A DNA stretch of 64,000 nucleotides from Camellia lanceoleosa (taxonomy: Eukaryota > Streptophyta > Magnoliopsida > Ericales > Theaceae): NCBI GenBank assembly GCA_025200525.1, contig CM045763.1:59227530-59291529 (forward strand). The letters are read 5' to 3'. Position numbers and translations under genes: made by a program. How positions within the stretch are numbered: position 1 is the stretch's first letter; every line of letters starts with the position of its first letter. Of this stretch, positions 46,382 to 58,831 are shown piece after piece. Under the pieces are notes generated by a model that searched no databases, was not told the origin of the DNA, and saw nothing but the letters and a program-made list of their open reading frames with translations.

Positions 46382-46618
46382 ATGGCATCCAAAGATAGCA
46401 TCACGGTGACCACCACATCGCCCAAGAGTGGCAACGGAGACGTGAATTCGCCGAAAGGTCAGTGCCTGTGTTCACCAACAACTCACCAAGGCTCGTTCCG
46501 ATGCAGATTTCACAGGTCCACCTCAAATCCATGGTTCAAGAGATCCAATTCCATGCCTCCCAAGTCTGCCACCAACAACCTCACTTCTGTCTCTCCCAAA
46601 TCAGTTGAATCTACATAA
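46382..46618 (+). CDS. Small Ser-rich protein with CLCSPTTH motif
   Basis: 78 aa, one exon. The ATG at 46382 gives MASKDSITVTTTSPKSGN; the longer frame back to 46349 lacks an ATG. Residues about 25-43 read QCLCSPTTHQGSFRCRFHR, the signature of a plant family usually annotated only as serine-rich protein-related, whose usual form I recall as CLCSPTTHPGSFRCR. Three Cys and two His lie in this block. The C-terminal half is basic and Ser/Pro-rich (NPWFKRSNSMPPKSATNN) and ends PKSVEST. No signal peptide or membrane segment. Cellular role unknown; the basic Ser-rich tail may be phosphorylated. A CT/AT microsatellite starts 16 bp after the stop. The minus-strand frame 46510-46785 is a shadow. Confidence 0.82.
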   Translation: MASKDSITVTTTSPKSGNGDVNSPKGQCLCSPTTHQGSFRCRFHRSTSNPWFKRSNSMPPKSATNNLTSVSPKSVEST

Positions 46619-46631
46619 CCAACATGTAACC

Positions 46632-46686
<55 letters not shown>

Positions 46687-48112
46687 AAATACCTGTACTT
46701 TCTTCAACTTCATAAGATGAAACAGTGTTTGATTTTTTTTTTTTTTGGGGGTGTATCTTTGTTCAACACAAATGTTTATAATCATATATATATATATATA
46801 TTAGCTTGTGTTGTGTTATTATAGTTTTCTTGAATTAAAGCTCTCTTACCCTCTACTTTGTTTTTGGTAATTAAATCATAAATCAATTATTCTTTCTTTT
46901 GGGAAAGCATCTCCAGTTAGTCCTGTTCTTCGTAGTCATCGCATACCAATTCAGTATGCTGCAAATAGTACTCGCAAATATTTTAGATATCCTGCTTGCA
47001 GGCCAATGATAACAATAGTGCCAAAATAAATAAAACTTACCTAATCCACCTTTATTCTGATCAAATAACTCATTTATTTACTTTCTGCGTAATTATTTTC
47101 ACCTTTTCTTTCTCCAAAACTTGACCGGGTTTGCTATTGGGGATTAATATTGTGATCATGATAATGATAATACCCAAAAAAATGAACCACCAATGTTATT
47201 AATACCATTTTTTTTTTCTTTTTTTCTTTATGCCGTTTTTTTCTTTTCTTTTTTTGTTTAAAAAAAAATTATGTCTACCCATGAAACTCGTCTTTAAATT
47301 TAAATTTATCCTGCATATCAATATCAATCAGCGACAATAATTATTTTATATCATATCAATATCTGGTTTTCTTCCAATTTCATCAAAAAAGTTTTTTCTT
47401 TGCTAATTATAAAAAAAAAAAAAAAAAAAAAATCAGTAACAATAATTATCAAGAGAATTGTTAGATTATTGGTGGATGTCTAGGTTTGACCTTTTTTCTG
47501 TAACTTTCTTGTCGGCTTTTTTTCGTTTTTAGTAAAAAAATTTAAAATGTGTTACACTTTCAGATTTTACTCAAGAATGGAAAATATGTTTTTTTTTATT
47601 AAACTTTTTTTTTAAAATTAATTTTTTTATTTTACTTTTTAAATTTGTCCACATAAAGGACTTCAATTTTTTTTTAAAAAAAATATTACAACGTGATTTT
47701 GAAAAAAAAAAAAAACTCACCTAGTGTCATAAATGTATATTTTTCCCTATCATAATCAATCCCCACAAGCTGGGTGATATTGGAAGCTTAATTAATTCTC
47801 GTCCATTCATTTTCAGGCAGTCATGCATGAATTTATTCCATTATTGCTGATGTTTTGTGTTTTTTTTCCTTCCCCTTTTGGAGACCCTAATTAAATGGTT
47901 GTGATGAGATGAGTTTTGAATGGACTAAGATGGAGGGTGACAACGCCCATTCTTTCTTTGATTCCAAAACAATGGAAAACGATATTGCATCACTTGTAAA
48001 TATCTGATAGTTTCCCATAATAAATGACTCAAACGGTGATGGGCCTCCATATAATTGCGATACTCCAACCAAAATATTCATGCTGTGATGTGTGTTGAGC
48101 ATGACCCCCCAA

Positions 48113-48147
<35 letters not shown>

Positions 48148-48747
48148 AGGGGTGGGGCTGGGGCTGGGGCTGGAGCTGGGGCTGGGCGGGTCGGGTTCGG
48201 ATTGGGCTGACATTACATCATAAGAGCATTTGTGTATGTTCAAGTCCGGGCCTGTCTCTAATATCGGCCCTCCATATCTATTCAAGTTTGACCTAAAAAA
48301 TAATTATAAATCTCAAATCTGCTTCTCAAGTTATATGTTAATTTTTTTTTTAAAAACATTTCATAACTAAATTCAATTACATTATATTTCTTAAATAAAT
48401 ATATTGATATTATTATAAATTGAAAGATTTTGTGTCTAATGTTTAGAAATAAATTATATATTAATTTTAATTGTATGATTTTATCATACTTATTTTTTAA
48501 AAAATAATAGTGTTTTATTTTTAAATATAATATTATACTAACAAGACCTATATAATTTTAAGAAGTCATATAAAAAGTTAAAAAAAATGTATATCATCAA
48601 CAACAATAATATGTATCATTACCACATATGTGAATCTCAATAAAATCAATAAAAATAAAGTCTAATTCTCAACAAAAAAATATAGATTTTTTAATATATT
48701 ATAATTAATTTAATAGTGGGTTGGGCCAAACAGAGCTGGAAGTATAA
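46619..48747. other. Gene-free spacer with microsatellites
   Basis: (CT)n(AT)n at 46634-46685, (AT)n at 46785-46800, (AT)n(GT)n at 48115-48147, and a GGGGCT hexamer run at 48153-48187. Several long T and A runs (47208-47420, 47590-47715). Minus-strand frame 47887-48285 is driven by the repeats and is not accepted. Confidence 0.5.
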
Positions 48748-48996
48748 GCTTCCGTTTGGAAAGTGGGTTGGTTTTTTGGCTTTTTGATTTTTTTAGTTAT
48801 TTTAGCCTGGGCTTAAAAGCTTGGTTTGGGAATGGCTTTTTGACTTTTTGGCTTTTTTGAGTTTTTTTGTGAGAGAAGAATGTAATAATTATGGGTTGGA
48901 TGTGATGTTTTGTTTGTTATGACTAAAATAATCTATTTTATTTTTTGTTGCTAAAATAGCTAAAAAAGCCCAAACCATGACTTCCCAAACGAAGCC
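48748..48996. mobile_element. MITE of the GGCTTCGTTTGG family (E), with TAA flanks
   Basis: 249 bp. GCTTCCGTTTGGAAAG at the left pairs with CTTCCCAAACGAAGCC at the right, and TAA flanks both sides (48745-48747 and 48997-48999). 3-bp TAA duplication suits PIF/Harbinger Tourist MITEs. The interior alternates CTTTTTGA and TAAAATAGC words. Confidence 0.75.
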
Positions 48997-49440
48997 TAAA
49001 TCTCAAACTCGATCCATTAATATATTGGATTGAAAATGTTAACCCAACCTTATGACTAAAACAACATTTCCAAATCTTAAAAATATAAGGCTGGGCCGGC
49101 TGGGCAGACTAGGCAAGTTTGTATAAAATTTTTATAAAAAAAATATATATATTTAAAAATAATGTGATAATAATATTTTTTAAATTATAAATCGTACCAG
49201 AAAAAATATCCACCTACACCTAAGTAGGAAAAGTCAATTTCATGATCTTCTAATCAAGCCCATCATTTTGACCAATAGATGGATTAGAGTGTTGGATATA
49301 TTTTTTAGGATAATGTTAAAACTTTTTTCTTTTATTTTTCTTTCTCAAAATAAGCACAATTTTCATCAATATAAATTTAAAAAAAAAAATAAAAATTGAA
49401 TCACTATATAATGTTTCGACAAGAATGTTAAAAGTTAATT

Positions 49441-49792
49441 TTTGATAAATTATAAATATACCCCCTGAGATTTACTTAAAGTATAGATTGTCTCATGTAG
49501 TTTGAAAAATTACAAATACTCCCTTATTAAAAAAATTTATTTAATAGAATTAACTAAAAAAAAATTCATGATTACTCTCCTATACAATAATAAAATTATC
49601 TAAATTATTAATTGAAACATATTTATAACACATTAAAAATTGTTAATTTACTTGATAATTTATTAATAAAATAGATGATTTGTTATGAAATTAGAAACTT
49701 CAAGGGTGGAATATAATTTCCAAAATTACAGAAGGTGATTTGTATTTTAATTAAATCTCGAGAGGTGTATTTTTAATTTAGCCTTACTTTTT
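49441..49792. mobile_element. 350-bp inverted-repeat element
   Basis: TTGATAAATTATAAATATAC with CCCCTGAGATTTACTT on the left pairs with the complement of TCTCGAGAGGTGTATTTTTA and following bases on the right; arms are about 70 bp. AT-rich centre, no coding content. Confidence 0.6.
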
Positions 49793-49961
49793 TTTTATTT
49801 TTTATAAAAAAAATAAAAAAATAATATGATCCAAAAAAAATTAAAAATTAAAATGTGACTTTCAACCTCTTTGCTAAACAAGGCCCTGCATAATTCAATC
49901 ACATTGACCAAAAATACCTAGCTTGTTGTAAATTTGTGCGTTAGATTAATTTAATAATTTA

Positions 49962-50190
49962 AGCCTCGTTTGGCAACAGACCGATTTAGTTAAAAAATTA
50001 AAAAATTATTAAAAATGTCAAAAAGTCAACAACTCATACAAAAAAATCAAAGATTCTCTTTTCTCTCTGTTTTTTACACATCTTTTCATAAAAAATTAAA
50101 AAATCATTCTAAATATACTAATTTTTTTAACTCATATTTTAATTAAATAATTAAAAAATTATTAAATTAACATATTCTCAAACGAGACCT
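49962..50190. mobile_element. Family-E-like MITE
   Basis: AGCCTCGTTTGGCAACAG at the left and CTCAAACGAGACCT at the right, with TTAAAAAATTAAAAAATTATT and TTTTTACACATC words inside. The open frame just after it (50211-50546) has no domain and is not called. Confidence 0.5.
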
Positions 50191-50508
50191 TAATTCAATT
50201 CTCATGATATTTGTGCTTAATACATTCACCATGGAGTCAAATTTTGGAAAATGCATTCACCATTCCTTATGATTTTCAACATCATTTACTTCTCCGTCAG
50301 TTCACTATTGAGTTGACTAACATTAAAGGTCGATGTCAGCCAACTATTTTTTTTGAAATACCAAGTTTAATCCTAAATATTGTCTCTGCTCTCTTGCATT
50401 TGTCACTTTCTCATTTCATTTATCTCCCTTTGTTGCACCATTTCCCACCCTCTTTCATATTCTCACTTTCCACCCTCACTTTCCACCTTCCACCACCCCT
50501 ACAACTTA

Positions 50509-50705
50509 GGCCTTGTTTGAAAATAAATTTTTTAATAACTTTTTAGTTTTTTTTATTAAAATATAATATAAAAAAATTAATATAATTAAAATAATTTTTT
50601 AATTTTTAACAAAAAGATATACAAAAAATATAGAGAAAATGAAATCTTTGACTTTTTAATATAGGTTGTTGACTTTTTAATTTTTTAATAATTTTTTGAC
50701 TTTTC
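50509..50705. repeat. Family-E-like remnant, right end unclear
   Basis: Begins GGCCTTGTTTGAAAATAA and carries GACTTTTTAATTTTTTAA blocks. The expected right terminus is missing where GC-rich sequence starts at about 50715. Confidence 0.35.
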
Positions 50706-50994
50706 CACTAAAATCACCAACGGGCCGAGGCGAGGACAGGGATCACACTCTCCGTCCCCGATCCCTGATAGTAAAATTCTCCCATCTCGCCCCGATCTCG
50801 ATTTAAAAACCTATCACTTCCTTCCCGTCTCCAAAGGGGATTAGGTTTCAACCCGAAAATTCCCTGGCCCTCTCAAAAAAAAAAAAACAAAAGCAACATA
50901 GCATCTGTTTCATCTCATCATCATCAACATCAACCTCAGATCAGAATATATATATATATATATATATGTATTTATCGCGGATTCGCCGATCATA

Positions 50995-51026
<32 letters not shown>

Positions 51027-51465
51027 ATTCATCACGGTGGTGCTCAGAAAATCTCTCTGTCGCTGATCTCTCCATCGCAGCTTAGATCTGGAAGATGCTC
51101 TCTATCGCAGCTCAGATCAGACACAAAGAGTAGAACGAGAGAGAGAGAGTGTGTGAGAGAGAGAGAGAGAGTTCAAATAACATCTATCTATAAAGCAATA
51201 AATATATATATATATATATATTATATTATACATCTAAGTAATAAAGCCTAAACATATAAATATATATACACGGGACACTATTCGGGGATTTCGGGGCGGG
51301 CGGGGCTGGGGCCAAGAAACTTATCACCGTCTTCGGCTCGAAAATTAACGGAGATTTAATTTTTAATACCATCCCCGGCCCTATGGGGATTATTTTCGAG
51401 GAAAACCCGTTCTAATCGGGGTCGGGAGATTGGGTTCCCGTCGGGCCAGGTTCAAATTGCCATCC
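50706..51465. repeat. GC-rich-ended dispersed repeat (hAT-like right end)
   Basis: The right end, read on the minus strand, is TAGGGATGGCAATTTGAACC, a terminus typical of non-autonomous hAT repeats in plants. GGGGCGGG/CCCCGCCC blocks occur near both ends (50735-50860 and 51280-51440), with (TA)n(GT)n and (GA)n microsatellites between (50947-51026 and 51137-51172). The left terminus was not found, perhaps removed by the neighbouring family-E remnant. Confidence 0.5.
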
Positions 51466-51470
51466 CTAAT

Positions 51471-53865
51471 CCCCACCTCCTTTCCCTTTTCCATATTCAT
51501 TCATCTCCTTCTCTCCACCTTACTTTACCTGTAGCAAAAGCTACCATCACAAAGTGCAAGAAACCAAAGAATCAAAAAGAAGACTCTTCGTCCTTATGTA
51601 GTGGACCAAAACCAAATAACCATAATTGCCTACTAAGAAGAGAAAGCAAAATAACATGCATTTGTTGAGTTCTACAAATCAAATTTTGGATTTTCTTCTT
51701 TTCCCAATGCTTTAACCAAAAGCTTCGAAACTTCATAGGCAGTTGGGTTTTGATGGAATTGATCAAATAAGCTTCAAGTAAAAAAGATAATAATGAGTAG
51801 AAGATGGTTGCGGTAAGGTAGATTTGTGGTGAAATAGATGGTGTTATGCTTTAAGAGGTCATAATAGGTGACGTTTGCCATTATAATTGTTTGTGGATTA
51901 GATTGTGCCTTCATTTTTATTGCGCCTTCATCTTTGAATGGTGATGAAAATCACATCAAATAATAAATCAAAACCCACAATCTACAACCATCTTTATATT
52001 TCTCTAAGAAAAATGCTTGGTAACTTGTGTGGCTTGAATAACTCGAATATATGAAAACGACGTTGTTTTACCTCCAAAACGATGTTGTTTTGTTTTGAGA
52101 CATTCGGACCATGGAAATTCGGACTACCAAGCATTATTATTTCTCTAATTACCAACCCATCTTGTGGCCTTCGATTGATTGGGTGATGTGATAGATGTTG
52201 AATGGTGCTACAACGAAGGGTCACGTGATAGTAGGTTCACAAATTAAAGAACGAGAATAGTGGTGATAGGTTGGATGGTGGTAATGCTTGGGTGGTGGAG
52301 GACAGATATGGCAGTGATGGGTTGGGTGGTAATGGATATGAATGATGGTGATTGGTTTACAATTAGAGAATGAAATAAAAATGTCAGTAAAAATTTTAAT
52401 AATGAATTTTATTTGAATTAGATAAGAGTGAAAGGAAATAAAAGAGGGATTATGGAGAAAGAGAAAGAGTGGTAGCGTGGGAAATTAGTATGTTGTCAAA
52501 GGATAAAATATTATTTCATTATTTAGCTTAATTTTTGTAATATAGCAACAATAATAGGGCTGCAATTAGTAATTCCTAAGAGGAAAATTTTGTATGAAAA
52601 CCAAATCTCGACGGTTTGTTTAATAGCAAACAACTCTAGTCACTGACAATTACCTCTGTCAACTATTTTTGACCACTACCTTCTGCCCTTGTTTGGGAAT
52701 CCACACATGGGCTAATTTAGCCACATCCGTAAAAAATAAGCTAAACTAGCCACAAGAGACAAAAAAGAGTCACGTGGATGGGGAAGGGCTCAGCCTGTGT
52801 ACAAATTACCAAGCTATCCCCATTGCCAATCCGTTTGTATCACAAAAGCACCAAAACAAACCACACACTTTCCCTCACCTGGGGCACGGTTAGATGAGAA
52901 GAATGAGGTGAAAATTGAAGGCTGCCATCGGCGAAGAAGAATAACAACTCAAGCTGTCCATAGCCCAAGCCCACTAGAGTGCACATCGGTGGCCACACTA
53001 TAACCATTGTGTCCTCGCCACCATCAATCGTGAGGTACACAAATTTTTTTTTGGTTTTAGGTCAATTTGATCTCCTTCAACCCGATCTGCTGTGGTATTC
53101 ATTAATCATCCATTTTTTTGTTGTGTGGATGTTATTTGTTTGTTTGGCATGTGAGAAACCACGGGATGCTCCATAAATTTTGATAGATCTAGATTTTTGT
53201 TTTTCTTAGAAAATTGATCTTTGTAATTACAAGATGCGTGGTCTGTTCCATTTTTTTGCTCAACGCTTTGATTATGCACAGTGTTTATATGCCGATTTTT
53301 GGGAAATTTTGTCTTTTTTTTTTTTTTTTTTTTTGTGCCATTCTTTACCTGTCCTATTTATAAAGACTGAGTCATAGATTTTGTCAAGATGAAACATGAT
53401 TTGAAACATGTCCTGTTTTTTCCATTCTTTCCATTCTTTACATGTCCTGTTTATAGACTAAATTTTAGATTTTGTCAAGACCAAACATTATCTGTTTATA
53501 GATTGAATTATAGTCTGAAAAATTATCTGAATTTTGATGAGTTGAGAGCTAAGTACCTTTTTTTTTTTTTTTTTTTTTTGAGCTGGTTGTTGTTGAAGTT
53601 GGAAGCTTTATTTTTGTGGGGATTTGGATCCTCTCCATTTCACAGGGAAATATTGATTCATTTATCTCCTACAAATACTAATTTAAAAATGTTTCTACTT
53701 GAAATGCATGTTCAGTAATCATAAAATTTGGTGAAATCATTATATCGATCTAGGTCGGTACAAATTATGTGTTTTGATATATTTTTTATGGGAATTAAGA
53801 TTGGTGTTTATGAATTAAGGCTCAAAAATATCAGATTGAATATTTTTTAATAGTAATTTTAATCT
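51471..53865. other. Spacer with gene-leader-like segment, no confirmed gene
   Basis: 52240-52350 is a GGTGGTGAT/GGGTGGT-rich simple stretch. At 52740-53170 composition becomes balanced and GAGGTACACAAA (53031) resembles a splice donor, but no frame has recognisable motifs. A sequence at about 52600-52687 recurs in diverged form at 56870-56935, on the far side of the solo LTR. T-runs at 53317-53334 and 53560-53579. Confidence 0.4.
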
Positions 53866-53870
53866 GTCGT

Positions 53871-56531
53871 TGTCACGACCCAAACATGCCCCTATAGGTT
53901 TAGTGTCGTAACTGACCAGTAATCCGTGATTACCGAAGGCCTGCTTAACAATAATGACAATAACACAATAAAAGGGGCTGGCGGAAGCCAATCAATAATA
54001 GAATATATCGTCCAATGAGCTGTGAGGTCTTAAATGAACAAAACAAACTTTCATATACTTGTATATGCACAATCACTATAGTCCAAAACATACTTATGTG
54101 CAAGATAAAACACAAGTCAGGGGATTAAATCTCATTGCCAAAATAATAGTAATGAAAGTCATAAAACATTCTATACACTTGACCAATTTCAAAAGGGTGA
54201 ATCTGAATCACCAATAAGCCTTGACATGTATTGGTTTGGAACCTCGCGGTGAGGCATAATAGTTGGGTTCGGGTCGATGCCGTTAACTCTGATCCGGTGC
54301 TCGATCACCTACATATATATAATAAACAATGAGGTAGAGCCCAATGAATAACAACTGTATAAAGGGATTATGAATGATGTCCTTATAATAATTGAAACAA
54401 TTGGTTCATCAATAGATCATTTTCTCAATCAATCTCGTATCATTCAATCATTTAGCTTCATAATGGTCATATGTGGTACATCCAATAGAAAAACAATTCA
54501 ACAAATCATAGTTCTAAGAATTGGAACTGACAGAGATCTCTGTAATAATAGCAATAACAATAGCAATGACAATAACAATATGCTAAGGATGCCACGAGTA
54601 CAGTTCAGAAAATAGACAATCATTCATTTAGTAAACAGTATTACTTTAGAAAACAACACATTTAATCAATCAAAAAATAATTACGATTGAACATAGTTTT
54701 ACAAAAGTGTTACTTACAGTGGACTCCCTGAAACACGTGCTAAAGATACACTAAATATGCGGCGTCCGACCTAAACAAACAAATTCAAGCACAACAACTT
54801 AATACACAGTTCGATCATTCGGTTCGTTGTTTACTTATTTAGTTCCTATTCGATGTTTACTTGTTTGTTCAATTATTTCTATTCACTCTTTGATTTCTTT
54901 TGTGTTCATGATATGCATATGAGTTTAAAACTCTTGTTAAAACCATACATATGAAGGCCTAAAGCATCGAAAAAACGAAGAAAAATGAAACCAAAATCAT
55001 CTTGAAAATCGCACGTGCGAAGGCCTGGCCGCACGTGCAATTAAACAGTGTTTAAGCCTTGCTAAGTTCTGTATTCCGCACATGCGGGGCTCATAGCAAC
55101 ACATGCGGTTCTAGGCCAAATTCAATTAGAAATTTTGCTTCAATGTTGGAACTCAGTCTTTTGCAAACACAACTTCAATTCTATGCATTTCAACTCTAAA
55201 ACTCCTCAAATGTAACTTGAATTCAACATTTCTAACTTCAAATAAAAATCACAACTTCATAAACAAAACCCAATTTCCACTTAAAAGATCAAAAGCTAGA
55301 ATTTAAGTGTAAAATCATAAATCATGCAAGTTTGAGTTCTAAATTCATCTTCCATGGACAATTCTTTTGAATTCCTTTAAGCCATGCAAGGAAACATAGA
55401 AGCATGGACATGAATTTCTAGCATAAAGCACAATTAAAACTTTAAAACAAAGCTCAAGTGTTCAATTGAAAGATCAAAACTTCAATTAACTTGGAAAATT
55501 ATAAAACATGCCTATTTTGAGCTCTAAATTTAAAATTCATTTCCTCCTCCAATTTGAAGAACTATGCAAGAGATCAAATGTATGAACAAGAGTTTCATGA
55601 AATGAAGTCATGCATGTCAAAACCTTGAGCTACATTCTTCAAATCTAACCATGCATGTCATGTTCTTGAACTAATTTTTACAATTTCTTCTCTTTTATGT
55701 TCATATGAATTCTTAACGTCATTAACTTCCCAATTATACACGATTTCTTCTTATTTCAACTTAGATTCTTCAATATCATGAGTATAACACTTCAATTTCA
55801 TAAAATTAGAGGAGAACTCCTACCTTTAATGGTTGAATTGGTGCAATTTTAGCTTGACCTCCCTTAATCTTCTTATTTCCCTTTTGTTTTTTTTTTTTTA
55901 GTCTTCTTGAGCTCTCTGGGGCTTTATCTCCTCTCTCAAGTGTATATCTCCAACATAATGCACTCACACTCTCTCTCTCTCTCTTGGTTTCTCTTATCTT
56001 GACTATATTGATGAATATGTTTATATTTAGCCACTAATCTAATAGTATACTTAAGTTAGATTAGATTTAGGCTAATTCATCATATTGAATTAAATTATAC
56101 CAATCACATACTTAATTCAATCATCATACTTTAATTTAGATTAAGCTAAAATTAATTCTACTAATGTGAATTAGGCTCAATTAGTTTGATTAGTTAATCA
56201 AAGCTTAAGTTAAATAATTAGAGCTTGGTTTAATTCAATTTAATCTAATCAATTCAATCCGAATTAATTTTTAATTAAATTTCACAATAGACTCTAAAAA
56301 TTATGCTGATCACAATAAAGTAATCAATTTCGGTTTCTGTCGCCTTTACGGCCCTCAATTTCATATTTTAGCGGGATTCAGAATAGATTTTCTTACGATG
56401 AACATATATGAATTCAAAACTCTTACAAAACACATAATTAGCATTCAAATCACACATGGCACATATCACAATTAAAATTAAGCACATAATTAAATTAATA
56501 TAATCATGATATGCATTTTGGGGCCATTATA
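53871..56531 (-). repeat. Solo LTR of a Ty3/gypsy-like element
   Basis: Read on the minus strand it starts TATAATGGCCCCAAAATGCA (TG mutated to TA) and ends TTTGGGTCGTGACA. Flanks GTCGT (53866-53870) and GTCAT (56532-56536) match at four of five bases, so this is a single 2.66-kb LTR left after recombination. A minus-strand TATA-like ATATAAAC lies at about 56015-56025. GGGTCGTGACA ends are common in plant gypsy LTRs; the lineage is inferred. The short plus-strand frame 54370-54615 is chance. Confidence 0.78.
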
Positions 56532-56536
56532 GTCAT

Positions 56537-57282
56537 TCACTTTTAGCCTGATGTCATTCTAATGTTGATGAGGTTTTTATTTAAGGTAATTGTTTTTTGG
56601 ATCAGGTATTAAAACAGACTATATTAAGGGTAAATAATGAATCTATTAGATTAGTAATAGACATATGCAGAGTTTGTATAAATTAAACATAACTTTCTCG
56701 CTTGGCGTGCAACCTTTGGGAACACGGTATGCACAAGGGCATTTGGGTAATTTTACATATGGACACCTCACCAAAAAGTCAATCCCAAACTAGGTTTTTT
56801 AGCTCCAGGCTAAAATAGTTAAAAAATCAAAAAGTTAACACACATCCCAAACGAACCCTCTGTCAAAAATCACATTTAACCACCATCTTTAGCCGTTGAC
56901 AATTGCTTTTGGCCACAATCTCCTGCCAACAACCATCTATTAAAATATCCTTTCACTTTTTTTTTGAAATAAGTTTACCATTTTTTTTTTTCACAAAAAA
57001 TATATTTAGTATTTCCTATAAATAAAAAAATTGTAAATTGTAAATCAAATAACATCTTTTATCTGTTTAATTTACTATAAATAAATAAATAAATAAATAA
57101 TGATAAATTATATTGACATACTCAATTTTTTTTGGAAAAAATATAGTAAAGTCATGGTTGACTTTGACATTTCTAGGGATCGAAAAGAATTTCCGATAGG
57201 GAGTATTTCATTCATTTGAGGAAAATAATTGTGATCAAAAGATTACATATTTAGTTATTTTTTTTCTTTTTTATATTTGATA
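56537..57282. other. AT-rich spacer
   Basis: Contains a family-E right arm at 56790-56857 (TAGCTCCAGGCTAAAATAG to CATCCCAAACGAACCC), a (AAAT)n run at 57079-57099 and nothing else recognisable. Confidence 0.5.
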
Positions 57283-58271
57283 GTAGGGCAAATTACACTA
57301 ATAGTTCTTATACTTTGGGGTTTGTGTCATTTTTTTTTTGAACTATCTTGTGTCACTTTGATCTCTGACTTTTCAATTGTGATATATTTGATCCTGAATT
57401 TTGAATCTTGTTCTAAACAAAAACAATCAAAGATATTTCCTTTACAGGCGGTCTATTTTAAGAGCAAAGTCTTCATACAATTTATTTTGTGTTAGTTAAC
57501 TTATATGTTGTTTGAAATGTGATTTTCTTGATTATAAAGTTTCGTTTGGTTTTCAAAATCTATTTTTAGAAAAATTTTCTAAGAAATTAAAACTTAAATT
57601 GGTGAAAAAAAAATTAAAAACATATCATTTTTATATAATTTTATCTTTTGGGACGGTAGAAATAATTTTTTAAAATAATTTTTTTATATTTATTTTTGTT
57701 AAATTAGTTTTTAGTTTTTCAAAAAAAATATATGGCGACAACTTTGATGTCTTTATTAAACCAATCCATTAAATCAAAAAATTCAAACCTAAAAATATTT
57801 CATATATTAAATATAACGATTACATATTAAAAGCCCAATAACCATTCATTATATGATAACCATCTAAAAATATTTGTTAACAACAAATGCAACCATTTAT
57901 TATATGATAACCATCCAAAAATATCAACAAAAACTGCTACTCATTATATGATCATCATCCAAACACATACTAAAAATTAATTTAGTAAAAAAATAAAAAT
58001 GTAAAAGATTTATTATTTTTATATAATTTTATCTTTGATGGGTAGAAATAATTTTTAAAAATTCGAAAATAATTTGTTAACATTTTTTTTATTGAACTAG
58101 TTCAAAAATAAATTGACGACTTTACCTTTAAAATGGGATAATGTGTCTTTAATTGTCCTTATTTTGAATGGGATTCAAAATTTAGGGTTAAATATGTTAT
58201 AATTGAAAAGTCAGGGATCAAAGTAATACAAACTCCAAACTATAAAGACCGTTAGTGTAATTCATCCTTAA
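57283..58271. mobile_element. 1-kb terminal-inverted-repeat element
   Basis: Arms of about 130 bp. The left arm starts TAGGGCAAATTACACTAATA and includes CTTTGATCTCTGACTTTTCA; the right arm is its imperfect complement, ending TTAGTGTAATTCATCCTTA. Inside are a direct repeat (TTTTTATATAATTTTATCTT at 57629 and 58017) and three units of about 50 bp with TTATATGATAACCATCCAAA (57850-57965). No transposase. Confidence 0.7.
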
Positions 58272-58330
58272 TAGTACTTACGAAAATGTTATTTTTATAG
58301 GAAATTCTACTATACACATCCCTTGAAAGG

Positions 58331-58488
58331 AGTGTATCATATGCACTTCTAATTATGTCATTTTCTTAATACAATATTTTAATTATAACTGATGAGATTT
58401 TTGGTAAGGGGTGTACCATATGCACCACTAGTTATGCCATTTTTTTACAATATTTTAGTTATGACTCGTGAAATGTTTGGTTAAGAAA
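58331..58488. repeat. 79-bp tandem duplication
   Basis: Diverged copies starting AGTGTATCATATGCAC (58331) and GGTGTACCATATGCAC (58410), both containing ACAATATTTTA(A/G)TTAT. Confidence 0.7.
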
Positions 58489-58573
58489 GTATGGGGTTAC
58501 ATCATTTCCCAACAGTTTTATCTAACATAAAATAAAAAATTACGGACTTAGCTTCCCTCCAGTTCTTGATTGG

Positions 58574-58706
58574 ACTGGACGGTGTTGTTGGGCCCGTGGA
58601 GGCCCACCACGAGTCTTATTTCAATAATATAAACCGTTCAATGTGTAGAACTTGTCGAGTATTATATATTTGTAAAAAATTACGTTGATCCGCTATCAAT
58701 AGCCAC
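58574..58706. mobile_element. Half of a foldback element (family A), interrupted
   Basis: ACTGGACGGTGTTGTTGGGC, then AACCGTTCAATGTGTAGAAC and TACGTTGATCCGCTATCAAT follow the outer-to-inner order of an arm of element A (12321-12656). The second arm is missing because another repeat begins at 58707; it may lie beyond the window. Confidence 0.6.
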
Positions 58707-58831
58707 TAAGGGTGTAAAAATGGCCCGAGGCCTGTAGGCAGCCTGAAGCCCACCCGAGGCCCGAGGTGGGCCAAGCCTGTTTTGGCCTGGTTAAGCCCGG
58801 GCCCGAGCCCAGCCTAGTATCTTGGGCCTGG
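58707..58831. repeat. GC-rich repeat end, interrupted by the gypsy LTR
   Basis: Starts TAAGGGTGTAAAAATGGCCC, a terminus like that of plant hAT-type repeats, followed by GGCCCGAGGCC/GCCCGGGCCCGAGCCC words. It stops exactly where the LTR begins (58832). Confidence 0.5.

Noticed and set aside
50211..50546. 111-codon plus-strand open frame
   Set aside because: Low-complexity Leu/Ser/His/Pro composition, no domain, next to MITE remnants and no leader features.
51009..51251. 80-codon open frame starting CVCVCIHHGG
   Set aside because: Built from GT, GA and TA microsatellites within a dispersed repeat.
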